A DNA stretch of 64,000 bases from Streptomyces sp. BK340 (GTDB taxonomy: Bacteria; Actinomycetota; Actinomycetes; Streptomycetales; Streptomycetaceae), in NCBI RefSeq assembly GCF_007827595.1, contig NZ_VISR01000029.1, positions 97,978 through 161,977 on the forward strand. Reading direction: 5' to 3'. Position numbers and translations under genes: made by a program. This document shows positions 26,329 through 34,500 of the stretch, in pieces. The notes below the pieces were generated by a model. The model searched no databases. It was given only the letters and a program-made list of their open reading frames with translations, and had not been told where the DNA came from. The stretch's first letter is position 1. Every line of letters starts with the position of its first letter.

Positions 26329-27081
26329 TCAGGCGCGGAGCCCCAGGCCACCGTCCACGGTGACGGTCTGGCCCTGGATCCAGGCGGCCTCGTCGGTGCA
26401 CAGCAGGGCGATGGCGTCGGCCACATCGCTGGGTGTGGTCAGTCGTCCGGCAGGTGTACGGGTGGCCAGCACGCGCGCCGCCTCCGATGCCGTCGTCGCC
26501 TCGCCCTTGTCCAGCTTGGCTGTGGACACCGCGTTGACTGCGATGCCATGGGGCGCGAGCTCGACGGCGAGGTAGCGCACGAAGCTTTCCAGGCCCGCCT
26601 TCGCGACCCCCAGACCGACGTAGCCCGGCACGACCCGTCCGGCGCCGGAGCTGGAGACCGCCACGATCCTGCCGGAGCCCTTGGTCATCGCCTCGGCGAG
26701 TGCGGGCGCCGCGCTCAGCAGAGGGACGAGCGACACCTCCAGGGTGTCCTGGAAACCGTCGAGATCCGGCTCGGCCGCCCGCATGGGCCGCAGGAACGAG
26801 GTGTTGTGCACGAAGACGTCCAGGGAACCGTGGTCCTTGGCCACCTGCTCGATCGCGGTCCGCATCCCCTCAGGCCGCGAGACGTCGGCCTTGAGCGCGG
26901 TGGCGGTACCGCCGAGCTGCCCGAGTGAGGCCACAGCGGCGTCCGCATCGGCGCAGGAGTGCCCGTAGTTGAGGTACACGTGGCATCCGGCGGCGCACAG
27001 CTTCCGCGCAGTCGCCAGGCCCAGTCCCCGCGTCGCCCCGGTCACCAGGGCGACACGCCCTTCGAGTCCCAGCCTCGTCAT
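26329..27081 (-). CDS. SDR-family reductase with enoyl-reductase-like active site
   Basis: A 250-residue SDR. TGATRGLG at residues 13-20 binds the cofactor. The active site spacing is not the common YxxxK: after VSSSGAGR it reads YVGLGVAK, Tyr and Lys seven apart, as in enoyl-ACP reductases of the FabI/FabL type. An enoyl or unusual keto reduction on the polyketide is therefore possible. ATG 27081 has GAAAGGG about 5 nt upstream and is preferred over 27096. It leads a three-gene operon with the FAD monooxygenase and the cyclase, driven by a SARP-type promoter. Confidence 0.87.
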   Translation of the reverse strand: MTRLGLEGRVALVTGATRGLGLATARKLCAAGCHVYLNYGHSCADADAAVASLGQLGGTATALKADVSRPEGMRTAIEQVAKDHGSLDVFVHNTSFLRPMRAAEPDLDGFQDTLEVSLVPLLSAAPALAEAMTKGSGRIVAVSSSGAGRVVPGYVGLGVAKAGLESFVRYLAVELAPHGIAVNAVSTAKLDKGEATTASEAARVLATRTPAGRLTTPSDVADAIALLCTDEAAWIQGQTVTVDGGLGLRA

Positions 27082-27118
27082 GCCTGCCCTTTCCATGGAG
27101 TTCGTCGGTGCGATGACG

Positions 27119-27151
27119 ATGGTGTGGCCGGGCGTTGGAGGGCGATTGGAG
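27119..27151 (-). promoter_or_regulatory. Predicted SARP operator and -10 box for the SDR-FAD-cyclase operon
   Basis: Minus-strand CTCCAAT (27151-27145) and CTCCAAC (27140-27134), 11 bp apart, then CACCAT (27124-27119) 9 nt later. The SDR ATG lies 53 nt from the last repeat. Confidence 0.82.
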
Positions 27152-27175
27152 CAGCGATCGCGCGGGCGCCGCCCG

Positions 27176-28561
27176 CTACCAGGTGGTGTGCAGGGCGGCG
27201 ATGAGACTGCGCGCCTGCACGTTCAGGTAATTGCTGTGCTTCAGCAGGTCCATGGCCTGCCCGACGGTGATCCAGAGGAAGCCGTCGGGGGCGTCGGCAG
27301 GGGTGTCCTCGCCCGCCTCGACGATGAGATAGCGGTTCTGCGCGTGATAGAAACGGCCGCCTTCCTCCGACTGCGTGGAGTCGTAGCGCACGCGGTCGCC
27401 GGTCGCGGCGAGCACCTCCTCCAGATAGGGAGGCGAGGACAGGCCCCGGAGATCACCGGGGCTGCACTGAACGGTCGGGGCCAGCTCCGCCCCGGCGAGC
27501 GAACCGGCCTCGGTCCGCGCCCGGGCGAGAAGGTGCAGCACCCCGTCGAACTCCTTGGTCAGAAAGGCCGACACCTCCGGCCCGCGCGGTTCGAGCAGCG
27601 GCTGCGACCAGCGCCCGACCTCCCGGTTGGCCGCCTTCACATGGGCGCCGACGATCCGGAAATACCGGCCGTCCTCATGAGTGATCTCCTTGTCGGAGCA
27701 GTCCCAGCCCGCGACCTGGCCGAGCGGTATGCGGCGCTGCACATGGCGCTGCACGACGCGCTGCTCGGTCAGCAAGCCGAGAACCTCCTGGGTGCTGTGG
27801 CGGCCGGGGGCGTGGTCGATCGAGCGGCGCAGCGCCGCCCGGTAACCGTCCTCGGTCCCGGACTCCGGCGGCGCGGCGAACGGCATGCACGACAGGACCG
27901 TGCGCGCGTCCATGTTGACGGCGTTGTCCACGGTCAGCAGCCGCAGAACCTGGCCGAGCGTGAGCCAGCGGTAGTCCTCGTGCTCCGGTACGTCCTCAGT
28001 GGTCTCCACGACGATGTTGCGGTTGCGTTTGCGCAGGAACCAGGAGCCCTGTTCGGACTGGAGCGTGTCGACCAGCACGCGCCCGGGGCGCGGGGCGCGG
28101 AAGTACTCGACGTACGGCGTCGGCTGACCACCGTGGACCCCGGTGTAGTTGCTGTGGGTGGCCTGCACCGTGGGCGACAGCTGGATCACATTGACGTTCC
28201 CGGGCTCCATCTTCGCCTGCATGAGGCAGTGCAGGACCCCGTCGAACTCCTTGACCAGGATGCCCAGGATCCCGGTCTCGGGCTGGTTGATGATGGGCTG
28301 GTCCCACCCGCTCTCCCCGACGTTCACCCGCAGGCCCTCGATGGAGAAGAACCGGCCGCTCCGGTGGACCAGGTCGCCGTACTCGGGCTCGAAGAACCAG
28401 CCGTCGAGTTCGCTCAGCGCACTGAGGGTCACGTCGAAGTCATGCGCCACCGCCCGCTCGCGGAGCCAGGACTCCAGCGCGTCGTCGGAGGTCAGCGGGG
28501 ATTCGGCGGCAAGGGCCGAGCGGGTAAGGCGGAGGCCGTCATCGGCCGCGTCATCGGTCAT
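27176..28561 (-). CDS. NDP-hexose 2,3-dehydratase
   Basis: A 461-residue protein of the TylX3/EryBVI/Gra-orf27 family that removes the C2 hydroxyl of NDP-4-keto-6-deoxyglucose, the entry to 2-deoxysugars. It consists of two homologous halves: each has WxQPxxxxxExG followed by LVKEFDGVLH or LTKEFDGVLH, and a later LSPTVQ or LAPTVQ with a Gln/Glu-rich SEQG/SEEGGRFY segment. ATG 28561 begins MTDDAADD. It follows the epimerase by 53 nt but has its own operator inside the epimerase 3' end. dTDP-glucose synthase and 4,6-dehydratase genes are not in the window. Confidence 0.93.
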   Translation of the reverse strand: MTDDAADDGLRLTRSALAAESPLTSDDALESWLRERAVAHDFDVTLSALSELDGWFFEPEYGDLVHRSGRFFSIEGLRVNVGESGWDQPIINQPETGILGILVKEFDGVLHCLMQAKMEPGNVNVIQLSPTVQATHSNYTGVHGGQPTPYVEYFRAPRPGRVLVDTLQSEQGSWFLRKRNRNIVVETTEDVPEHEDYRWLTLGQVLRLLTVDNAVNMDARTVLSCMPFAAPPESGTEDGYRAALRRSIDHAPGRHSTQEVLGLLTEQRVVQRHVQRRIPLGQVAGWDCSDKEITHEDGRYFRIVGAHVKAANREVGRWSQPLLEPRGPEVSAFLTKEFDGVLHLLARARTEAGSLAGAELAPTVQCSPGDLRGLSSPPYLEEVLAATGDRVRYDSTQSEEGGRFYHAQNRYLIVEAGEDTPADAPDGFLWITVGQAMDLLKHSNYLNVQARSLIAALHTTW

Positions 28562-28614
28562 GAGTATCTCCCTGTCGTGCCTGCTCAAGGCACCTGCTTG
28601 AGGCCGCCCCGTCC

Positions 28615-29283
28615 TCACAGCGCCGCGGCGGCCGACGGACCGATGGTCGGGGGTGCGGTTGGAGAACCGTTCGAAGCGGACCGGTCCTCACGAGCGAACT
28701 GCTCGTAGAGCTCCTGGCACTCCTCGTACGTGGCCAGAAGCCCGGCCCGGGTGGCTTCCTCGACCGTGGGCGCGGCGGCGTCCTTGGCCGAGACGATCGG
28801 CTCGCCCGCCACGTCCCAGGGCAGGGCGAGGGAGGAGTCGAAGGGGTTGATGTCGAGCTGGGTGCCAGGCACATAGCCGGACGAACAGAGGTAGCTCACC
28901 AGGGTGTCGTCCGTGAGGGCCACGAAACCGTGGCCGAGCCCCTCCGCGATGTACACCGACCGGCCCGATTCGGCGTCCAGAAGGGTCGTGTCGTACCGGC
29001 CGAACGTAGGTGAGCCCAGCCGCAGATCGACAACGAAGTCGCGGACCGCGCCGCGTGGACAGCTCACGACCTTCGCCTGGCCGGGCGGCAGCAGCACGCC
29101 ATGGATCCCCCGGACCACACCGCGCCGGGAGACCGAGTAGTTGACCTGTGCCAGCGGTCGGGGATGGCCGACTGCGGCGAGCGCCTCGTACGAGAAGGAC
29201 TCGTAGAAGCAGCCCCGCTCGTCCCGCAGTTGACGTGGCTCGATGAGGAAGCTGTCGGGCACGCGAAGAGGTGTGATCTCCAT
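28615..29283 (-). CDS. NDP-4-keto-6-deoxyhexose 3,5-epimerase
   Basis: A 222-residue RmlC-fold epimerase. RGIHGVLLPPGQAK near residue 58 contains the catalytic His, AVRDFVVDLRLGSP is the conserved barrel core, and AEGLGHGFVALTDD carries the second conserved His. It would turn the sugar into the L-series (3,5- or 5-epimerase). The last ~30 residues are low-complexity Ser/Pro/Ala/Thr and double as the operator for the next gene. No ribosome site precedes the ATG, and the predicted -10 lies only 8 nt before it, so translation is probably from a leaderless mRNA. Confidence 0.92.
   Translation of the reverse strand: MEITPLRVPDSFLIEPRQLRDERGCFYESFSYEALAAVGHPRPLAQVNYSVSRRGVVRGIHGVLLPPGQAKVVSCPRGAVRDFVVDLRLGSPTFGRYDTTLLDAESGRSVYIAEGLGHGFVALTDDTLVSYLCSSGYVPGTQLDINPFDSSLALPWDVAGEPIVSAKDAAAPTVEEATRAGLLATYEECQELYEQFAREDRSASNGSPTAPPTIGPSAAAAL
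28643..28675 (-). promoter_or_regulatory. Predicted SARP operator and -10 box inside the epimerase gene
   Basis: Minus-strand TTCGAAC (28675-28669) and CTCCAAC (28664-28658), 11 bp apart, then GACCAT (28648-28643) 9 nt later. It would drive the 2,3-dehydratase gene starting at 28561. Confidence 0.75.
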
Positions 29284-29290
29284 GACGGGG

Positions 29291-29334
29291 AGCGTAGGCA
29301 GCCGTCTTTGAGCGGGCCCCTACGCGGGCTCGAA
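29291..29334 (-). promoter_or_regulatory. Predicted SARP operator and -10 for a leaderless epimerase mRNA
   Basis: Minus-strand TTCGAGC (29334-29328) and CTCAAAG (29312-29306) are 22 bp apart. TACGCT (29296-29291) starts 9 nt later, and a start site 7-8 nt beyond it would fall on the ATG at 29283. Confidence 0.7.
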
Positions 29335-29350
29335 TCCTCCGGCCGAGGAT
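29307..29350 (+). promoter_or_regulatory. Predicted SARP operator and -10 for the 3-ketoreductase gene
   Basis: Plus-strand TTTGAGC (29307-29313) and CTCGAAT (29329-29335) are 22 bp apart; GAGGAT (29345-29350) starts 9 nt later. It uses nearly the same bases as the divergent operator. Confidence 0.6.
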
Positions 29351-29415
29351 CGGCGCACCCCTGGCGGCCCGGGTGGCACGGGAACCAGGACGGCGGAAGC
29401 GACCGAGGTGGCGGC

Positions 29416-30405
29416 ATGACAGAGGAGAGCGCGGTGCTCGGGGTAGGTGTGCTCGGGTGCGCCGACATCGCCCTGCGAAGGGGCATTCCGGCGTTGCTCA
29501 CGACCCCAGGGGTCCGCCTGGCGGCTGTGGCCTCCCGAGACGGGGCAAAAGCGCGGACCTTCGCCGAACGGTTCCACTGCGACGCGGTCGAAGGCTACGA
29601 CGCGCTGCTCGCCCGTACGGACATCGACGCGGTGTACATCCCGCTGCCCTCCGGACTGCACGCCGAATGGGCGGACAAGGCACTGCGGGCCGGCAAGCAC
29701 GTACTGGCGGAGAAGCCCCTGACCACCAGCGCGGAGGCGACTGCCGCGCTGGTGACGACAGCTCGCGAACGCGGTCTGCTGCTCATGGAGAACTTCATGT
29801 TCGTCCGGCACCCGCTCCACGCCGAGGTGCGGAGACTGGTGGCCGAGGGCGCGATCGGCGCACCCCGGGCGTTTCACGCCGCCTTCACCATCCCGCGACG
29901 GCCCGACGACGACATCCGCTACCAGGCCGCGCTGGGCGGCGGTGCCCTGCTCGACGTCGCGGGATATCCGCTGCGCGCGGCCCGGCTCCTGCTGGACGGG
30001 CCGCCGGCCGTGATGGGCGCGGTGCTCACCCACGACCCGGCCCGGGGTGTGGATGTCGGCGGCGCCGCTCTCCTGCGCACCCCGGGCGGGACCGTGGCGC
30101 AGCTGACGTTCGGGCTGGACAACGCCTACCAGTGCGCCTACGAGGTATGGGGCAGCGAAGGGGTGATCCGGGTGGACCGGGCCTTCACTCCTCCGCCCGG
30201 GCACACGCCGGTGATCAGGATCGAGCGCGGGGGCGAGGCCGAGGAGCTGCGGTTGCCCGCCGCCGACCAGTTCGCTCTCGCCATGCGCTGCTTCGCCGCG
30301 ACGGCGCTGTCCGGGGACGGGTTCGAGGATCACGCCCAGGACGCGCTGCGCCAAGCGGAACTCGTGGACGAGATCCGGCGGATGGCATCGGCCGAAAGGA
30401 ACTGA
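29416..30405 (+). CDS. NDP-hexose 3-ketoreductase (Gfo/Idh/MocA family)
   Basis: A 329-residue oxidoreductase with an N-terminal Rossmann fold (VLGVGVLGCADIALRR) and AGKHVLAEKPLTTS, the conserved EKP motif whose Lys is catalytic. In deoxysugar pathways this family (TylCII, EryBII, SpnN) reduces the 3-keto group formed after 2,3-dehydration. Together with the 2,3-dehydratase, 3,5-epimerase and the 4-ketoreductase-like gene at 16226 it can complete a 2,6-dideoxy-L-hexose. ATG 29416 has GAGGTGG upstream. It is the last intact gene of the cluster on this side. Confidence 0.92.
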   Translation: MTEESAVLGVGVLGCADIALRRGIPALLTTPGVRLAAVASRDGAKARTFAERFHCDAVEGYDALLARTDIDAVYIPLPSGLHAEWADKALRAGKHVLAEKPLTTSAEATAALVTTARERGLLLMENFMFVRHPLHAEVRRLVAEGAIGAPRAFHAAFTIPRRPDDDIRYQAALGGGALLDVAGYPLRAARLLLDGPPAVMGAVLTHDPARGVDVGGAALLRTPGGTVAQLTFGLDNAYQCAYEVWGSEGVIRVDRAFTPPPGHTPVIRIERGGEAEELRLPAADQFALAMRCFAATALSGDGFEDHAQDALRQAELVDEIRRMASAERN

Positions 30406-30490
30406 ACGCCGGGCCGGGTAGTCGGGGTCGATCGGGATCGATCGGGACGTAGGCCGCGCCCGACTTGACCACCGTGAGCAGGGACACACC
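30406..30490 (-). pseudogene. Remnant of an NRPS adenylation domain
   Basis: The minus strand reads LLTVVKSGAAYVPIDPDRP, matching core motif A2 of NRPS adenylation domains (normally KAGAAYVPIDPDYP). The bases around 30418-30445 hold a short duplication that shifts the frame, so IDPDYP continues in a neighbouring frame. Nothing else of the domain is visible on either side. It is a scar of a lost synthetase gene at the cluster border. Confidence 0.7.
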
Positions 30491-30536
30491 ATGGGGCGCG
30501 CAACACCGCGTGCGACACTGTTGCACACAAACGCTT

Positions 30537-30611
30537 GGTCCTGTGGAGCAGTTTGGAGTGCTCGCCACCCTGTCAAGGTGGAGGCCGCGGGTTCAAATCC
30601 CGTCAGGACCG
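30537..30611 (+). tRNA. tRNA-Asp (GUC), copy 1
   Basis: Acceptor GGTCCTG pairs with CAGGACC; the anticodon stem CCACC/GGTGG carries loop CTGTCAA with anticodon GTC, and the T arm has GTTCAAATC. Discriminator is G and no CCA is encoded. It is identical to the copy at 35550. Confidence 0.96.
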
Positions 30612-30635
30612 CTGAGGTTTCCCCGGAAGCCTCGT

Positions 30636-30709
30636 GGCTGGGTAGCTCAGTTGGTACGAGCGATCGCCTGAAAAGCGATAGGTCGCCGGTTCGACCCCGG
30701 CCCCAGCCA
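30636..30709 (+). tRNA. tRNA-Phe (GAA)
   Basis: Acceptor GGCTGGG/CCCAGCC, anticodon stem ATCGC/GCGAT with loop CTGAAAA (anticodon GAA), and T arm GCCGG-TTCGACC-CCGGC. Discriminator A. Confidence 0.96.
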
Positions 30710-30729
30710 CAATCGCCCCATGAGGGCAG

Positions 30730-30763
30730 ACACCCCCTCCGGGAGATTCCGGAGGGGGTGTTC
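30730..30763 (+). terminator. Terminator after tRNA-Asp/tRNA-Phe
   Basis: Perfect 13-bp stem (30730-30742 with 30749-30761), 6-nt loop, followed by TTCT. Confidence 0.9.
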
Positions 30764-30825
30764 TCGTATGGTCCGCGACTACCCTGCTTGACGGCGGCTG
30801 CGCCGACGGCGAAGGCTGCCGGTGC

Positions 30826-30849
30826 GGCCCCGTTCAGCTGAACGGGGCC
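30826..30849. repeat. 24-bp perfect palindrome before the DivIVA-like gene
   Basis: GGCCCCGTTCAG-CTGAACGGGGCC ends 30 nt before the GTG at 30880. It has no loop and no T-tract, so an operator is as likely as a terminator. Confidence 0.75.
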
Positions 30850-30879
30850 TTCGCCGTTCCGGCACTGGGGGAGGCAGAG

Positions 30880-31062
30880 GTGGCAGAGGACTTCCGGGGC
30901 TTCGACATCGTGCGACGGGGATACGACCGGGCACAGGTCGACGCCTACCTGGCCGGGCTGGCCGCCGGCACCGCGCCCGGGGCACCGCCCGTGTTCGACA
31001 TCGCCCGACGGGGGTACGACCGGGCGCAGGTGGACGCCCGGCTGGCGGAGCTGCGGGGCTGA
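30880..31062 (+). CDS. 60-residue DivIVA-like double-repeat protein
   Basis: The 60-residue product is two copies of one motif: FDIVRRGYDRAQVDAYLAGL at residues ~8-27 and FDIARRGYDRAQVDARLAEL near 39-58. The motif FxxVRRGYDxxQVDxYL is the N-terminal membrane-binding signature of DivIVA/Wag31 proteins, here without the coiled coil that normally follows. GTG 30880 has GGGGGAGG 5-6 nt upstream. It may be a small polar-targeting or competing protein; function is not established. Confidence 0.8.
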   Translation: MAEDFRGFDIVRRGYDRAQVDAYLAGLAAGTAPGAPPVFDIARRGYDRAQVDARLAELRG

Positions 31063-31138
31063 CCGGGCGGACTCTTGGCAGGTGACCCCGGCAGCGCTAC
31101 GTTCTGGATGATCGGGCGGGACCGTCGGGGGCAGGACG

Positions 31139-31450
31139 ATGAGCCGGGACGAGGCCAGAGCCATTCGGGACACGGAGCTGGAGAAGGACCGTGCGCGCTA
31201 CGGGCTGCTCGCGGTCGTCGTGAGCAATCTCGCCATCGCCGGAGTCGCGATCTTCGGGGTGTGGCGGCTCGACGGGGACAAGGCCGTGATCGTCGGCGTG
31301 CTGACCGCCGCGTTCACCGCGGTGACCAGCCTGACCACCGCCTACCTGGGCATCAAGGCCGTGTCCAACACCGCGAAGTCGATCGCCCTCGGGGACACGT
31401 CGGGCCGCCAGCGCACGGAGCCGGCGCCACCCGCTCAGCGCACGCCCTGA
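31139..31450 (+). CDS. Small two-span membrane protein
   Basis: A 103-residue protein with a charged N-terminus (SRDEARAIRDTELEKDRARYG), two hydrophobic segments (about residues 23-42 and 50-72) and a polar, Pro-rich C-terminus. It is not a family I can name; similar small membrane proteins are common in Streptomyces. It sits between the DivIVA-like gene and hrpA, with only a weak ribosome site. Confidence 0.65.
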   Translation: MSRDEARAIRDTELEKDRARYGLLAVVVSNLAIAGVAIFGVWRLDGDKAVIVGVLTAAFTAVTSLTTAYLGIKAVSNTAKSIALGDTSGRQRTEPAPPAQRTP

Positions 31451-31508
31451 GCGCCCCGGGGCAAATCGTTCGCCAGTGATTTCCCCGAGGTGCGATCCTG
31501 GACCGCGT

Positions 31509-34500
31509 ATGTCTACGCACCCAGCCCCCGCCCTCGGCACCCTCGCCCACCGCCTGACCGAGTTGTCGCTGCGCGAAGCGCACCGCCTCGGCCGGCGGCT
31601 CGAGGGCGCGCGCAAGATCCGTAAGCCGGAGGCCCGCGACGCCGTCCTCGTGGAGATCGAGGCCGAGATCGCCAAGGCCGAGGCCCGGATGGACGAGCGG
31701 CGCTCCCGCGTGCCCGCCGTCACGTACCCCGAGCAGCTGCCCGTCAGCCAGAAGAAGGACCAGATCGCCGAGGCCATCCGCGATCACCAGGTCGTGATCG
31801 TCGCCGGCGAGACCGGGTCCGGCAAGACCACGCAGATCCCCAAGATCTGCATGGAGCTGGGGCGCGGCGTCCGCGGCATGATCGGGCACACCCAGCCCCG
31901 CCGTATCGCGGCCCGCACCGTCGCCGAGCGGGTGGCGGAGGAGCTGCGGACCCCGCTGGGCGAGGCCGTCGGCTGGAAGGTCCGCTTCACGGACCAGGTG
32001 AACCCGGACGCCACCTTCGTCAAGCTGATGACGGACGGCATCCTGCTCGCCGAGATCCAGACCGACCGCGAGCTGCGCGCCTACGACACGATCATCATCG
32101 ACGAGGCGCACGAGCGGTCCCTCAACATCGACTTCCTGCTGGGCTACCTCGCCCAGCTGCTCCCGAAGCGGCCCGATCTCAAGGTCGTCATCACCTCGGC
32201 GACCATCGACCCCGAGCGCTTCTCCCGGCACTTCGGCGACGCCCCGATCATCGAGGTCAGCGGCCGCACCTATCCGGTCGAGGTCCGTTACCGGCCGCTC
32301 CTCGAAGAGGACTCCGAGGACGCCGACCGGGACCAGATCACCGCGATCACCGACGCCGTCGAAGAGCTGATGGCCGAGGGGAAGGGCGACATCCTCGTCT
32401 TCCTCTCCGGTGAGCGGGAGATCCGGGACACGGCGGACGCGCTGACGAAGAAGCAGTACAGCTTCACGGAGATCCTGCCGCTCTACGCCCGTCTCTCCCA
32501 CGCCGAGCAGCACCGCGTCTTCCAGCCGCACACCGGGCGCAGGATCGTTCTGGCGACCAACGTCGCCGAGACCTCCCTCACCGTGCCCGGCATCAAGTAC
32601 GTCATCGACCCCGGCTTCGCCCGGATCAGCCGGTACAGCCACCGCACCAAGGTCCAGCGGCTGCCCATCGAGGCGATCTCCCAGGCCAGCGCCAACCAGC
32701 GCAAGGGCCGCTGCGGGCGTACCTCCGACGGCATCTGCATCCGGCTCTACGCCGAGGACGACTTCCTCGGCCGCCCGGAGTTCACGGACGCCGAGATCCT
32801 CCGCACGAACCTCGCCTCCGTCATCCTCCAGATGACCGCGGCCGGCCTCGGCGACATCGAGAAGTTCCCCTTCATCGACCCGCCGGACCACCGCAACATC
32901 CGCGACGGCGTGCAGCTGCTCCAGGAGCTGGGCGCGCTGGACCCGGCCCAGAAGGACCCGCGCAAGCGGCTCACCGACAACGGCCGCAAGCTCGCCCAGC
33001 TGCCCGTCGACCCGCGTCTTGCCCGGATGGTCCTGGAGGCCGACAAGAACGGCTGTGTCCGCGAGGTCATGGTCATAGCGGCCGCGCTGTCCATCCAGGA
33101 CCCCCGCGAGCGCCCCGCCGAGAAGCAGGCCCAGGCCGACCAGCAGCACGCCCGCTTCAAGGACGAGACCAGCGACTTCCTCGCCTACCTGAACCTGTGG
33201 CGGTACGTCCGCGAGCAGCAGAAGGAGCGCGGCTCGTCGTCCTTCCGCCGGATGTGCAAGCAGGAGTACCTGAACTTCCTGCGCATTCGCGAATGGCAGG
33301 ACATCTACACCCAGCTGCGCACGGTCGCCAAGCAGATGGGCATCCACCTCAACGAGGACGACGCCCCCGCCGACCGCGTCCACGTCTCCCTCCTCGCCGG
33401 CCTCCTCTCCCACATCGGGATGAAGGACGTGAAGGACGGCAACAAGAACGAGTACCTGGGCGCCCGCAACGCCAAGTTCGCGATCTTCCCCGGCTCGGCA
33501 CTGTTCCGGAAGCAGCCCCGCTTCGTGATGTCCGCCGAACTGGTGGAGACGTCCCGTCTGTGGGCCCGGGTCAACGCGAAGATCGAGCCGGAGTGGGTCG
33601 AGCCGCTCGCCGGACATCTCCTGAAGCGGACGTACAGCGAGCCGCACTGGGAGAAGGACCAGGCGGCCGTGATGGCGTACGAGAAGGTCACGCTGTACGG
33701 CGTCCCGATCGTCGCCCAGCGGAAGGTGAACTACGGCCGGGTCGACCCCGAGGTCTCCCGTCAGCTGTTCATCCGCAACGCGCTCGTCGAGGGCGACTGG
33801 CGCACGCACCACAAGTTCTTCGCCGACAACCGCAGACTCCTCGGCGAGGTGGCGGAGCTGGAGCACCGGGCGCGGCGCCGGGACATCGTCGTGGACGACG
33901 AGACGCTGTTCGACTTCTACGACCAGCGGGTGCCCGAACACGTCGTCTCCGGCGCCCACTTCGACTCCTGGTGGAAGCGGAAGCGGCACGAACAGCCCGA
34001 GTTCCTGGACTTCGAGCGGGAGATGCTCATCCGGGAGTCGGCGGAGGCGGTCACCAAGGCCGACTACCCGGACAGCTGGCGGCAGGGGCAGCTCAAGTTC
34101 CGGGTGACCTACCAGTTCGAGCCGGGCGCGGACGCGGACGGTGTGACCGTCCACATCCCGCTGCAGGTCCTCAACCAGGTCACGGACGAGGGCTTCGACT
34201 GGCAGATCCCCGGTCTGCGCGAGGAAGTGGTGACGGAGCTGATCCGCACCCTCCCCAAACCGATCCGCCGCAACTACGTGCCCGCGCCGAACTACGCGAA
34301 GGCGTTCCTGGAGCGCGCGGTGCCGCTGCAGGAGCCCCTGACGGTCACCATGACCCGCGAGCTGAAGCGCATGGTCGGCGTCCCCTTCGAGGCGGACGAC
34401 TTCGACTGGGCGAAGGTCCCCGACCATCTGAAGATCACCTTCCGGATCGTGGACGAGCGGCGGCGGGGGCTCGCCGAGGACAAGGACCTGGAGGCGCTGA

